A DNA stretch of 64,000 bases from positions 162,582 to 226,581 of the forward strand of contig UQLF01000001.1 in assembly GCA_900541875.1 (NCBI GenBank), given 5' to 3'. A program made the position numbers and the translations under genes. Shown here piece after piece: positions 26,367 to 35,569 of this stretch (position 1 is its first letter; each line of letters begins with the position of its first letter). The stretch comes from an uncultured Collinsella sp. GTDB lineage: Bacteria; Actinomycetota; Coriobacteriia; Coriobacteriales; Coriobacteriaceae. The notes below the pieces were generated by a model. That model saw nothing but the letters and a program-made list of their open reading frames with translations. It ran no database searches and was not told the DNA's origin.

Positions 26367-27080
26367 CTACCGCTTCTTCTTGTTCTTCTGCTTGCGTTGC
26401 TTGCCCTTGGTCTCCTGGGGCTTGTCGCCCTGCTTGGCCTCGGCGGCGGCCTTCTCGGCCTTCATTTTCTTCTTCTTGGTCTCGATGCGGAGTTTTTTGT
26501 TGATGCGGGCCTTGAGGAAGGGACCGAACTGCTCGGCATCGCCGCGGACAAAGGTGTCCTTAGGGATCGTCACGCCCTGGTCGGCGAACATGGCCACAAA
26601 GATGCGCTCGCCGTCGAGCACGTGGTCGAGCTTTTCAAACGGGAAGAACTGCGACTTGCCGCTCTTGCCCCAAACCATCAGGCCGTCCTCGTTGGCGGCG
26701 ACGCGGCGATAGCGGCCACCCATGGACTCGTCGGCCTCGACGGCGTCGATAAAGTCGCGGGCGAGGGTGTGGTGCAGGTTTTTGCTCCACCAGGCCAAAA
26801 AGGCACCGAATACGATCAGCACGACGCCAAACTTGATCCAGTTGCCGCCGGCCACCAACATGCCGATGCCGATGAGCGCGGCAATTGCCGCGGCGACATA
26901 CAGCGAGCCGCGACGCCTGGGCGAGGCGACCAGGCGGGCGAAGTCGGTGACCAGGTCGTTTTCGTACTGGTACTCGTTGAGGTACAGGATACCGTCGTCG
27001 GCTGCGGCCTGCTTCTCGAGCGCGACCTCGACCTGGTCGGCTGCTTCGGAGGGAACGAGGTTGCTCTCTGCGTCTGCCAT
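26367..27080 (-). CDS. YcxB-like membrane protein
   Basis: Protein of 237 residues. About 60 residues precede two adjacent membrane spans (about 65-80 and 83-100). A cytoplasmic region follows with GGRYRRVAANEDGLMVWGKS and FPFEKLDHVLDGERIFVAMF, the pattern of the YcxB-like domain, whose function is unknown. The last 40 residues are extremely Lys-rich, probably a nucleic-acid or membrane-surface contact. It is read from the minus strand, divergent from dnaX (start sites 116 bases apart) and convergent with the ABC cluster. Confidence 0.75.
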   Translation of the reverse strand: MADAESNLVPSEAADQVEVALEKQAAADDGILYLNEYQYENDLVTDFARLVASPRRRGSLYVAAAIAALIGIGMLVAGGNWIKFGVVLIVFGAFLAWWSKNLHHTLARDFIDAVEADESMGGRYRRVAANEDGLMVWGKSGKSQFFPFEKLDHVLDGERIFVAMFADQGVTIPKDTFVRGDAEQFGPFLKARINKKLRIETKKKKMKAEKAAAEAKQGDKPQETKGKQRKQKNKKKR

Positions 27081-27196
27081 GCTCTTTGGACTCCTATCGC
27101 GGCGGGCTCGCCGTACGGGTTATTATGGAATGCAGTATGCCGTGCGACCGCATGGCCGTCGCGGCAACAAGACTCAGTATACCCGGGGGAGCACCC

Positions 27197-29677
27197 ATGG
27201 AATCGTTGTACCGAAAGTATCGCCCGCTCACCTTCGACTCCGTGGTGGGCCAGCAGCATATCGTCTCGACGCTCGAGCACGCCATCACCGAGGGGCGCCT
27301 GTCCCACGCCTACCTGTTCTGCGGACCGCGCGGCACGGGCAAGACCACCATGGCGCGCATTCTGGCCAAGGCGCTGCTGTGTCGCAATGCCGAGGCGGCG
27401 CGCGCCGAGGGTGCAAGCGGCTGCATGCCCGACGGTACTTGCGAGGAGTGCGAGCTCATTGCCGAGGGTAACCACCCCGATGTCTACGAGCTCGATGCCG
27501 CAAGCCGTACCGGCGTGGACAACGTGCGCGAGGAGATCATCAACTCCGTCAACTTTGCCCCGGTGCGCGGCAAGTACAAGATTTATATCATCGACGAGGT
27601 CCACATGCTCACGACGGCGGCGTTCAACGCGCTGCTCAAGACGCTTGAGGAGCCGCCGGCACACGTGATCTTTGTGCTGTGCACCACCGACCCGCAAAAG
27701 ATTCTGGAGACCATCCTCTCGCGCTGCCAGCGCTTCGATTTCCATCGCATCGGCAACGAGGATATTGAGCATCGCCTGGCATACGTGTGCGAGCAGGAGG
27801 GCTTCGATTACGACGACGAGGCGCTGGCTATCGTGGCACGCCATGCCAAGGGCGGCATGCGCGACGCGTTGTCCACGCTGGAGCAGCTGAGCGTTTTTGG
27901 CAACGGCGCCGTGCATGCGGACGATGCCCGCTCGCTTTTGGGCGAGGTTTCGGACCAGATCCTGGGCGAGTTTGCCCGCGCCATTGCCGATCGCGATGTT
28001 GCCGAGCTCTATGGACTGATCCGTGCGCAGGTCGAGGAAGGAAACGACCTGCTGGAGCTGACGCGCGACCTGGTGGCGCATGTGCGTGACGTGTACGTTG
28101 CCTGCGTTGCCGGTGCCCGTGCCGAGCTGTTTGAGGGTGGCTCCGAGCAGGCCGAGGCGCTTGCTGCCGAGGCCGCTGCCTTTGGCGAGCATCCTGCCGA
28201 CCGCCTGGCCCGTGTGCTGACAGTGCTTGACGATGCCGCACTGGAGATGAGGGGCGCGAGCGACGTGCGCCTGGTGCTCGAGATTGCCTGCACGCGTCTG
28301 GCGCGTCCCGAGGCTGATTTAACGATTGAGGCATTGGCCGAGCGCGTGGCACGCCTGGAGGCCATGGTTGCCAACGGCGCCGTGCCGGCGAGCGTGGCCG
28401 CTGCTCAGGCCGCCGCGCCTGCAGCATCCGTACCCGCTGCTGCCCAACAGCCGACGCTCATTTCGGGCGCCCGTGCTGCCGCTCCGGCGGCATCCGCTGC
28501 CCCCGCTGCTACGTCCGCGCATCAGGGTGGCATGCCTTGGGACCGCGGCGCTGCTGTTCCGGCTGCCCAGCCTGCTCCCCGTTCTGCGTCCGTGTCAGCT
28601 TCCAAGTCTGCAGCGCCTGCACCTCAGCCTACGCCGACTTCGACGCCTCAGCCCGTTGCTGCCCCCGCGCCTGCCACCGCTCCGGCACCTAAGCCCCAGT
28701 CCAACAATGCCGCCCAGGTTGCCGCCGCCGGTGCTGCCGAGACGCCCGCGGTCGAGGATGCCGGAGAGCTGCAGCGCAAATGGGCCGAGGTCGTCGAGCG
28801 TGTCAAGGCGCGTCAGGCTTCCTACGCAGGGCTTTTGCTCAACGCCCGCGCCACGGCCGACGACGGCTCCAAGCTCACGGTCTCGTTCCCCGCGGGTTCG
28901 ACTTTTGCCATCAAGATGCTCGGTCGCGCCGATACGCAGTCGGTGGTCCTGCCGACGGTCTGCGCGGTCTTCGGTCGTCGTACCGTCGACTATGTCCTGG
29001 ATGGGGGTGGCACGCCGGCTCCTCAACATGAGGAACATTCTCCATCTGCACGGGCTGCGGCATCTGCGGACCCGCAACCCGTGTCCTCGGCGGCCCCTGT
29101 ATCCTCGAGCGCCAGCGCGCCGCAGCAGCAAGCGGCGCCGGTAGCGGCATCGACCCCGTCGGCGCCTAAGCCCGCAGCGCCCAAACCGGCTGCTCCGACA
29201 CCCGCGCCCAAGCCCGTCTCACCCGCGCCCAAGTCGTCTGACCTGGGCAAAGCCCCCTGGCTACGCTCCGACAACCCCGCCGGCGCTCCTGTCACGGGTA
29301 AGCTCCCGACCGAGCCCGCACCCCGAGCGCCCGAGCGCGCGTCCGCTCCCAAGGCTCAGCCTGTCGCGCAGCCCGCGCCGTGGGAATCCGAGCAGGTGCC
29401 CTACGACGACGCTATGGTCGGCGGCTTTGCCGGCGATGCGAGCGGGGACGATCTGCCTCCGTTCGACGTGCCGGGTGCGGCGTCCGCGCCCAAGTCCGCT
29501 GCAACTGCCCCCAAAGAGGAGGACGCTCCTGCAGCTCCTTGGGAGTCCAACCCCGGTGCGGGCAGCCCCTTCGACCATCAGGGTGCAGCCCCGAGCATCC
29601 CGCAGACCGAGGACGAGGCCAAAGACCTCATCCGCAGCGTCTTCGGTCAGGCCACCATCTTCAAGCCGGTGGAGTAG
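27197..29677 (+). CDS. dnaX: DNA polymerase III subunit gamma/tau
   Basis: Clamp-loader ATPase of 826 residues. The AAA+ core (about 1-360) starts MESLYRKYRPLTFDSVVGQ and has Walker A GPRGTGKT, four zinc-binding Cys (two in GASGCMPDGTCEECE plus LLC upstream), Walker B IIDEVHML and the sensor region CTTDPQKI. From about residue 390 the protein is a long Ala/Pro/Ser-rich tail interrupted by a folded segment at ~515-600, which probably contacts the polymerase. The ATG at 27197 is preceded by GGGGGAG. The tail is unusually long; no obvious slippery site for a shorter gamma form was seen. It is followed, after one opposite-strand gene, by ybaB and recR, the common bacterial order. Confidence 0.95.
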   Translation: MESLYRKYRPLTFDSVVGQQHIVSTLEHAITEGRLSHAYLFCGPRGTGKTTMARILAKALLCRNAEAARAEGASGCMPDGTCEECELIAEGNHPDVYELDAASRTGVDNVREEIINSVNFAPVRGKYKIYIIDEVHMLTTAAFNALLKTLEEPPAHVIFVLCTTDPQKILETILSRCQRFDFHRIGNEDIEHRLAYVCEQEGFDYDDEALAIVARHAKGGMRDALSTLEQLSVFGNGAVHADDARSLLGEVSDQILGEFARAIADRDVAELYGLIRAQVEEGNDLLELTRDLVAHVRDVYVACVAGARAELFEGGSEQAEALAAEAAAFGEHPADRLARVLTVLDDAALEMRGASDVRLVLEIACTRLARPEADLTIEALAERVARLEAMVANGAVPASVAAAQAAAPAASVPAAAQQPTLISGARAAAPAASAAPAATSAHQGGMPWDRGAAVPAAQPAPRSASVSASKSAAPAPQPTPTSTPQPVAAPAPATAPAPKPQSNNAAQVAAAGAAETPAVEDAGELQRKWAEVVERVKARQASYAGLLLNARATADDGSKLTVSFPAGSTFAIKMLGRADTQSVVLPTVCAVFGRRTVDYVLDGGGTPAPQHEEHSPSARAAASADPQPVSSAAPVSSSASAPQQQAAPVAASTPSAPKPAAPKPAAPTPAPKPVSPAPKSSDLGKAPWLRSDNPAGAPVTGKLPTEPAPRAPERASAPKAQPVAQPAPWESEQVPYDDAMVGGFAGDASGDDLPPFDVPGAASAPKSAATAPKEEDAPAAPWESNPGAGSPFDHQGAAPSIPQTEDEAKDLIRSVFGQATIFKPVE

Positions 29678-29698
29678 CTGCGTGGGCGGGTATACCGT

Positions 29699-30172
29699 TC
29701 AAGAAGAGGGCCCCTTGTCCGGGCGCATCTGTATTTCGGACATGTATAGCGTGGTGCCACGTATGTCGCATTCGAGCAAACAGGTGCGCGACGGCCGGCC
29801 TAGGATGTTGAGGTCGATACGATACGTCGCATGGCTGTCTGTGTGCTCGACTTGCTCGGCGTCGACGGTTGCTCCGATTGTCGAATAGTCGCCTAGCTCG
29901 GCATCGACAATCTTGGAGTTATTAATCTCGACCTTGAACTCTTGGTAGAGGGACGGGCTGTTGTAGTAAACGGTTCGGGTTCCGTCGGTGCACTTATCGG
30001 TCGTCTCCCATTTGACGATGGGCTGATCCGAGCTGGCTATCAGCAGTTCTGCTCCAAAGGCTATAGCATGGGTGATGACAACCAGCAATGCCCAGCCGAC
30101 AAAGAGATAGAGAACCAAATATGCAACGGGGTGTTTTGAGCGGATGTTTTGAAGCGCGTCGGGGGCGTTCAT
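29699..30172 (-). CDS. Single-span membrane protein of unknown function
   Basis: Protein of 157 residues with one membrane helix (about 18-42, AYLVLYLFVGWALLVVITHA) and an extracytoplasmic domain containing paired Cys residues (near 61 and at TCLLEC, ~135-139) that could form disulphides. The start has a clear GGAGG site. It is inserted on the opposite strand between dnaX and ybaB, breaking a normally close pair. I do not recognise the family. G+C is lower than in dnaX, consistent with a later arrival. Confidence 0.65.
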   Translation of the reverse strand: MNAPDALQNIRSKHPVAYLVLYLFVGWALLVVITHAIAFGAELLIASSDQPIVKWETTDKCTDGTRTVYYNSPSLYQEFKVEINNSKIVDAELGDYSTIGATVDAEQVEHTDSHATYRIDLNILGRPSRTCLLECDIRGTTLYMSEIQMRPDKGPSS

Positions 30173-30511
30173 GGGGCACCTCCAAATTGCTGTCTATGGC
30201 AATCAAATTATACCCCGCCGTCATGCGTGCCGCCTCGAGTAGTGGCTCGGCATTTAGCCATTTAGTGGTACGCATTAAATGTCGGATTCCGGCTCTACGA
30301 GATTTAGCTTTCAATATTATGCAGATGCGAATTATTCAACTTTGCATAATCTTGGGGGCGCATCACGCTCCAGGACATGTATATCGACTGAGGTAGTGTG
30401 TCCGCCCCGCTTGCTTGCCCCGCGCCGTGGTACGATTTTTGAGTTTGAAAGTCCCGCCGTGCTCCGGCTGCCCTTGCAGCTCGGCGTGCGGCCGCACGTA
30501 AAGGAGCCATC
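30173..30511. other. Intergenic region upstream of ybaB
   Basis: A 339-base gap between the divergent membrane-protein gene and ybaB. It is A+T-rich in the left half and G+C-rich near ybaB. A TACGAT hexamer near 30431 could be a -10 without a clear -35. I looked for the SRP (4.5S-like) RNA that often sits near dnaX and did not find it here. Confidence 0.35.
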
Positions 30512-30832
30512 ATGGCCGGTATGAACATGCAGCAGATGATGAAGCAGGCTCGCAAGATGCAGGAGCAGCTTGCCGCCGCGCAGGAGAACCTCAAGTCCCA
30601 GACCGTCGACGCCTCTGCCGGCGGCGGCATGGTCAAGGTGACCGTTAACGGCGAGATGGAGCTCGTCAACCTCACCATCGATCCCGATGCCCTCGATCCC
30701 GAGGACGTCGATATGCTGCAGGATATGATCATGGCTGCCGTCAACGAGGCCGTCCGCGGCGTCAACGAGCTCGCCAACAAGCAGATGGGCGCCATCACCG
30801 GCGGCCTCAACATCCCGGGCATGCCGTTCTAA
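30512..30832 (+). CDS. ybaB: Nucleoid-associated protein YbaB/EbfC
   Basis: Small DNA-binding protein of 106 residues, full length for the family. It starts MAGMNMQQMMKQARKMQEQL, a helical, Met/Gln-rich arm, then has the conserved core GGGMVKVTVNGEMELVNLTI and a C-terminal helix. Dimers bind DNA as tweezers; the gene is almost always paired with recR, which starts 13 bases after its stop here. The ribosome site AAAGGAG is five bases from the ATG. Confidence 0.95.
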   Translation: MAGMNMQQMMKQARKMQEQLAAAQENLKSQTVDASAGGGMVKVTVNGEMELVNLTIDPDALDPEDVDMLQDMIMAAVNEAVRGVNELANKQMGAITGGLNIPGMPF

Positions 30833-30845
30833 GACACGCATATAT

Positions 30846-31442
30846 ATGAGTGCGAATCACAGTCTGCAAAAACTGCTCGATGAGCTGGGCCGTCTGCCGG
30901 GCATTGGTCCCAAGTCGGCCCAGCGCATCGCCTATTACCTGTTGGAGGCTGACGCCGAGGAGGCCCGCCGCCTGGCCGAGGCCATCCTGGAGGTCAAGCA
31001 GGAGGTCCACTTTTGCAGCCGCTGCTTTAACTACGCCACGGCCGACGAGTGCTCCATCTGCCAGGACCCGATGCGCGATACCACTCGTATTTGCGTGGTG
31101 GGCGAGCCGCGCGACGTCCAGGCGATCGAGCGCACGGGCAGCTACCACGGCCTGTACCATGTGCTGGGCGGCGTGATCAGCCCCATGGACAAGATTGGTC
31201 CCGAGCAGTTGCACATCCGCGAGCTGCTGGCGCGTCTGGGTCACGAGGATATCCATGAGGTCATCATCGCCACCAACCCCAACATCGAGGGCGAGACCAC
31301 GGCGAGCTATCTGGCCCGTACCATCAAGCCGTTGGGCGTCGAGGTGTCGCGTCTGGCAAGCGGCCTTCCCGTGGGCGGCGACTTGGAGTATGCCGACGAG
31401 CTTACGCTTGGCCGCGCCATCGAGGCCCGTCGCGCGATTTAG
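30846..31442 (+). CDS. recR: Recombination protein RecR
   Basis: Protein of 198 residues. It has an N-terminal helix-hairpin-helix (LGRLPGIGPKSAQRIAYYLL), a zinc finger CSRCFNYATADECSIC, a Toprim domain from about residue 78 (ICVVGEPRDVQAIERTG) and the C-terminal Walker-B-like end. RecR works with RecF/RecO to load RecA at gaps. It is of normal length, directly downstream of ybaB and followed by a strong hairpin at 31473-31518. Confidence 0.96.
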   Translation: MSANHSLQKLLDELGRLPGIGPKSAQRIAYYLLEADAEEARRLAEAILEVKQEVHFCSRCFNYATADECSICQDPMRDTTRICVVGEPRDVQAIERTGSYHGLYHVLGGVISPMDKIGPEQLHIRELLARLGHEDIHEVIIATNPNIEGETTASYLARTIKPLGVEVSRLASGLPVGGDLEYADELTLGRAIEARRAI

Positions 31443-31472
31443 GCGGCGAGCCTGCTCCTGCCGTATGTTTTC

Positions 31473-31518
31473 CTCACAGTCGCACGGGGTAGTCATAATT
31501 TCCCCGTGCGACTGTGAG
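31473..31518 (+). terminator. Strong hairpin after recR
   Basis: Perfect 17-base stem (31473-31489 with 31502-31518), 12-base loop, with T-rich sequence on both sides, so it could terminate transcription in either direction. It closes the ybaB-recR transcript. Confidence 0.75.
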
Positions 31519-31688
31519 TTTGTTGTGCAACAAAGATGCTTCGTATCCGCTTATCGCATGGATGCTTCCGCTCGCATCCTTAATTTGCCCATTCGTTGCG
31601 CAACCTTTTGGGTTCGCTGATACACTCAAATATGGATTTGAATGAATGCGCCGCTCCCGAGCGGCGTGTTTTTCTTGGAGGAGAACGC

Positions 31689-32594
31689 ATGCGGCCCGGT
31701 GGCACTCAGACAAAGCGCGGCGCCGCGGTGCGCATGCGACGCCGACTGGGCTTGGCGCCGCGGGCGTACGTGCTGCTGTCGTGCTCGCTGGTGCTGGTCA
31801 TGGCTGGCGTTTCTGCCTATGGCATAACGGTGCCGTCCATGATGCAGGCGCATGCCGCACGCGAACCGCGCGTGGGGCATGAGGTCAAAAGTGATCTGGG
31901 CACCACGACTGGATATGCTTGGGCAAGCGTGGTCGCGCATATTGTGTTTGGTACCGACGATGCGGACGGCGCCGAGGCCCCGGACAACGAAGTTACGCTT
32001 GCCAATGGCAAAACCATCGTGCTCACCAACACCAAGATCATCGATCGGTTGTCCAACAATAGCGTGGCGGCAACGGTGAATAAGGTCGAGCAGCAAAAGG
32101 AGCAGGACGCCCAGCAGTCCGGAAAGCCCGGTAGCTCGGATACTTCTGGCTCCGGCTCGGGTTCATCGAGTTCGGGCGGCGGCTCTGGGTCGGGTTCCTC
32201 TACCGGAGGGTCTGGAAACGGCGGCTCGATGGGCGGCAACACTGACAACGATGCAAACTCCGGTGGCCTTTCCGCTGCCGAGGAAGAGAGCATTCACAGT
32301 TGGCTTGTGACCAAGTACAACATGCTCGACGGCTATGTTTCTCGTGCCAATGACGTGGTCTCGACCTATAACTCTACGGGAGATCCCAGACCGTGCGACA
32401 GCCTGGTCGGGGAGATGTTTGTCATTCGAGCCGAGTTCGGTCGTCAGACATTCTCGCCCCGGTCAAAGTGGTATCAGCAGTATGCCAATCTGTGGGGCTG
32501 TTACACCAACCTATGTCAATGGGTCGGCCATTACGGCGATGATGACGTCGCGCTCGGTAACTTCAACAATAACGTGGCGGCGCTTGCCCTATGA
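31689..32594 (+). CDS. Membrane-anchored secreted protein of unknown function
   Basis: Protein of 301 residues. A basic N-terminus and a membrane anchor or signal segment (about 25-48, YVLLSCSLVLVMAGVSAYGI) are followed by ~85 residues, then a 50-residue Gly/Ser-rich linker (about 150-200), and a compact C-terminal helical domain of ~105 residues with paired Cys near its end (GCYTNLC). The ATG at 31689 has an excellent GGAGGAGA site; the ATG at 31632 has none. Its stop overlaps the next gene, a membrane kinase, by four bases, so it may be the extracytoplasmic partner or target of that kinase system. The family is not recognised. Confidence 0.7.
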   Translation: MRPGGTQTKRGAAVRMRRRLGLAPRAYVLLSCSLVLVMAGVSAYGITVPSMMQAHAAREPRVGHEVKSDLGTTTGYAWASVVAHIVFGTDDADGAEAPDNEVTLANGKTIVLTNTKIIDRLSNNSVAATVNKVEQQKEQDAQQSGKPGSSDTSGSGSGSSSSGGGSGSGSSTGGSGNGGSMGGNTDNDANSGGLSAAEEESIHSWLVTKYNMLDGYVSRANDVVSTYNSTGDPRPCDSLVGEMFVIRAEFGRQTFSPRSKWYQQYANLWGCYTNLCQWVGHYGDDDVALGNFNNNVAALAL

Positions 32595-34435
32595 TGACCG
32601 ATCTTGCATCCACCACACCACAATCGCTCGGTCGCGATCCCATGGTCGGCCTGCGCCTGGCGCGTGTCGACGGGTTTGAGCCGGCCATTGCGCTCGGTCA
32701 GGACGAACTGCCTGCCTATCTGCGTCGTTTTACGATGCTGTTTGCCGACGATGCCACCATGCGCCGTGGCGGTATCGGCCGCGTGACGCGTGCCGTCAAC
32801 GCCCAAGGCGAGGCCGTGGCACTCAAGCAGCTCATCTTGCCGACGCGCGATGAGTTTGACGACGATGCCGCTCACGAGGCGCTGGTCGCCAAGTTCAAGG
32901 CGGCGTTTCGCGAGGAATACGAATGCCATCGCGCCCTTTCGGGCCTTAAGGGCTTTCCCCGCCTCTATGGCTGGGGCGAGGTCGACGGTGTGCCTGCAAT
33001 TGTCATGGAATGGGTCGAGGGCGAGACGCTCGCCCGCTTGCGTTCGCGACTCGCCGTGGACGATGCCGGACGCCTGTCGCCGCTTGTGGCGGCGCGTCTG
33101 GGTCGCGACCTGTTCGATCTGCTCTGCCGTATGAGTCTGGTGGGCGGGGGCTTTGTCCATCGCGATATCTCGCCCGCTAATATTATGGTGCGCACGGCGC
33201 GTCTACCGCTTGACCGGCAGCTTGCCGAGGGCACCTTTGACCTGTGCCTGATCGACTTTGGCTCGTCGCTGGCGCTTGAGCCTGCGTCGGCCGTGGCCGG
33301 TACCGGCGGCAAGGCGTCGTTTACGGAGCGTTATGCCACGCTGCGTCGCGCGACGGTTGCCTACGCCCCGCCCGAGATGCTCACCGACGATATTCCCGAC
33401 CTGCGCGCTTTGCGTATGTCGCCGGCGATTGACGTTTATGCCGCGGCAAGCACGGTTTACGAGCTCATTGCCGGCGTCGCGCCATACGAAGCCGCGCCGG
33501 GCACTTCGGGCACCTTGGGTTCGCGCAAAAAGACGCGCGACATCGCCAGCCCCTATCGTCTCAAGATGGACACGCGGCCCGACTATCCCATTGGTGCCCA
33601 TGCGCCCGGTTGTGATTTGACTCAGCTGCTTCGTCGTGAGCCCGATGTGGCGCTCGCCGCGGCCGAGCAGGCCCAGCAGCTAGGGCTTGAGCCGGATTCC
33701 GAAGAGCTACGCGATGCGCTGGCGTTTGTCGATGCCCAGCTGTTCGACGTGGTGATGGCCTGTCTGTCCAGCCATCAAAAAGATCGTCCCGAGCCGGCGG
33801 CGGTCGAGGCGGCGCTCTCGGCGTTTTGTGACCACTATGCGCAAAATGTCGGTCGTTCGCTCCGCGGCGAGCCGCTCACGCCGTGCCCCATGGATGCGTC
33901 TGGCCGCGCGGTTCGTCGCGCGCTGATGGTCGGCGCGACGGTCGTCTGTGGCGTGGTTTGGGCTGTGGTCGTGGTTTCGGCCGCGCTGCTGGCGTCGGGC
34001 GCCCGCGTGACGGCGACTTTGGGATCGCTCGTGTGGTCTGGGTCGCTACCGGGTATTATTGCCGCACTGGCGTTGGCGCTGCCAGGCATAGCCGGCGTTG
34101 CCGCGGGGGCACTTGCGCGCGATCGGCGCTCGGGCTTCCTGCAGGGTGTGCTTGCGCTTTCTGCCTGCGAGGTTCCGGTGCTGGTTGTGGCTGCATGTAG
34201 CGTATTTTCCCAACGCGCCATGATGGGCGGCCTTGTTGCCGCTCTGGTTGCAACCTATACGCTTACGTGGTTTTTGCTTGCGATGGGCTTTGCCTTTGAA
34301 CTTCCCGTTTCGGCACCGCGACGCACAAAAGCCCAGATGGCGACTCCGCTTGCCGGTGGAGCCGCAGCTGCCCGTACTTTTGGCGGACCTGTCGAAGTAT
34401 CGTCCGATTCTATTTCTATGACCAAGGAGGCCTAG
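32591..34435 (+). CDS. Membrane Ser/Thr protein kinase (second signalling cassette)
   Basis: Protein of 614 residues. The N-terminal kinase domain (about 40-400) has Lys in VALKQLILP, the catalytic loop HRDISPANIMV (Ser for the usual Lys, as in some eukaryotic-like kinases), DFGSS in place of DFG plus a hydrophobic residue, and APPEML. It holds long insertions compared with PknB, including a loop of about 60 residues near 305-360. The C-terminus (~445-575) has four membrane spans. The gene overlaps the secreted-protein gene upstream and ends three bases before an FHA protein gene, so kinase, substrate reader and exported partner form one cassette. Confidence 0.8.
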   Translation: MMTDLASTTPQSLGRDPMVGLRLARVDGFEPAIALGQDELPAYLRRFTMLFADDATMRRGGIGRVTRAVNAQGEAVALKQLILPTRDEFDDDAAHEALVAKFKAAFREEYECHRALSGLKGFPRLYGWGEVDGVPAIVMEWVEGETLARLRSRLAVDDAGRLSPLVAARLGRDLFDLLCRMSLVGGGFVHRDISPANIMVRTARLPLDRQLAEGTFDLCLIDFGSSLALEPASAVAGTGGKASFTERYATLRRATVAYAPPEMLTDDIPDLRALRMSPAIDVYAAASTVYELIAGVAPYEAAPGTSGTLGSRKKTRDIASPYRLKMDTRPDYPIGAHAPGCDLTQLLRREPDVALAAAEQAQQLGLEPDSEELRDALAFVDAQLFDVVMACLSSHQKDRPEPAAVEAALSAFCDHYAQNVGRSLRGEPLTPCPMDASGRAVRRALMVGATVVCGVVWAVVVVSAALLASGARVTATLGSLVWSGSLPGIIAALALALPGIAGVAAGALARDRRSGFLQGVLALSACEVPVLVVAACSVFSQRAMMGGLVAALVATYTLTWFLLAMGFAFELPVSAPRRTKAQMATPLAGGAAAARTFGGPVEVSSDSISMTKEA

Positions 34436-34438
34436 GTC

Positions 34439-35377
34439 ATGGCATCTCAAGTTGAGCTCACCCCATGCGGGGCCATGTTTGACATCTTTAAGCGCGCGGC
34501 GCATCTGAGCCATATCGAGCTGTGCGGCTTGGTGCTTTCGTCCCGTCCGCTCGCCGACGGCCGCAGCCCGCAGAGCCGAGCCGCCGATCGCTCTTGGGTT
34601 TCCCGCTTTATCGTTCGCGCGCCGGTCGGCACGCTTCAGCAGCGCTACTTTGCCGAATACGGTACCTCGGCTGCGCGTATTATGTCGCAACTGGCCCTGC
34701 GCCAGCGCAATCCCATGGACTCCACGGCTGTGATCAATATGGTGTGCGGTCCTGCAGGTGAACCGATGGTACGCGCGCTCGAAGAGTGCCACCAGGACAC
34801 GAATCTCTATCGCAACGCGCTCGATCGCCTGTCCCAGGCGGCGGAACTCATGCCCGCCGAGCGCGCCGAGGCCGTGCTGGTGCTGTTTGTCGCCGTCGGT
34901 TGTTCGGCGGATGTGCGGTCCTCGGTGAACTATGCCATCGACTACGCACACGCGACCTGTGGCGGAGGCACATCCACGCCGCGTTCGCTTGGCATGTCGC
35001 TGACTGCGGGCGAACGCGAATCCGCCCCGGCGCACCCCTTGGGCTTGCTGCGCGTGCAAAACAGTTTTGTCGTGAGCGCCCCGCGCTGGATTCAGCCGAG
35101 TGAGCAGGGTGTTGAGATTGGCGCGCTGGCCACTGGTGAGGGCGATATTACCGACGTCGGCGACGATGTCTCGGCCCGCCATGCCCATATCTGGTGCGAT
35201 GCTCAAAATATCTGGCACGTCGAGGACTTGTCGTCCACCAACGGAACCGTGGTGGTAAACGGGGCCACGCGCGTCTGCATTCAGGTCGAGCCCGGCCGTT
35301 CCGCCCAACTCAATCCCGGCGACGAGCTCAAGCTCGGCGAATCCACTACCTACGCCATCCTCTTCAGTGCTCTCTAG
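34439..35377 (+). CDS. FHA-domain protein of the second kinase cassette
   Basis: Protein of 312 residues. The first ~195 residues are an unrecognised helical domain. The C-terminal 115 residues are an FHA-type phosphothreonine reader with DVGDDVSARHAHIW and VEDLSSTNGTVVVNGA. It is coupled to the membrane kinase upstream. Its 3' third is repeated in diverged, truncated form at 41672-42043, and the 6.3 kb between the two copies is an accessory island. The end of the gene runs into an inverted repeat at 35376-35410. Confidence 0.88.
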   Translation: MASQVELTPCGAMFDIFKRAAHLSHIELCGLVLSSRPLADGRSPQSRAADRSWVSRFIVRAPVGTLQQRYFAEYGTSAARIMSQLALRQRNPMDSTAVINMVCGPAGEPMVRALEECHQDTNLYRNALDRLSQAAELMPAERAEAVLVLFVAVGCSADVRSSVNYAIDYAHATCGGGTSTPRSLGMSLTAGERESAPAHPLGLLRVQNSFVVSAPRWIQPSEQGVEIGALATGEGDITDVGDDVSARHAHIWCDAQNIWHVEDLSSTNGTVVVNGATRVCIQVEPGRSAQLNPGDELKLGESTTYAILFSAL

Positions 35378-35410
35378 CCGGCAGATAGGGACGTTCCTTT
35401 TCTGCCGGCT
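35376..35410. repeat. Inverted repeat at the island's left edge
   Basis: Perfect 10-base stem AGCCGGCAGA/TCTGCCGGCT (35376-35385 with 35401-35410) overlapping the FHA stop codon. The loop contains GGGACGTTCCTTT, which recurs in the nested palindrome at 47785-47897, suggesting a shared REP-like family. Confidence 0.65.
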
Positions 35411-35569
35411 GGGGACACTTCTCTGCGCGCCAGAGCCGGTCGCCTGGGGATGGAGAGGCCATTTTGGCCCTTGGCGGTCAGTCGGGGCGAAACTAGAAGA
35501 TCTTTCCGATTCGCGGCTGTTCATGCTTGTAGAGCATCTAAAACAATAGGATGTTATTCTGGAATATGC

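Noticed and set aside
30173..30511. SRP (4.5S-like) RNA near dnaX
   Set aside because: Searched by eye for the conserved tetraloop and asymmetric-loop sequences; not found.
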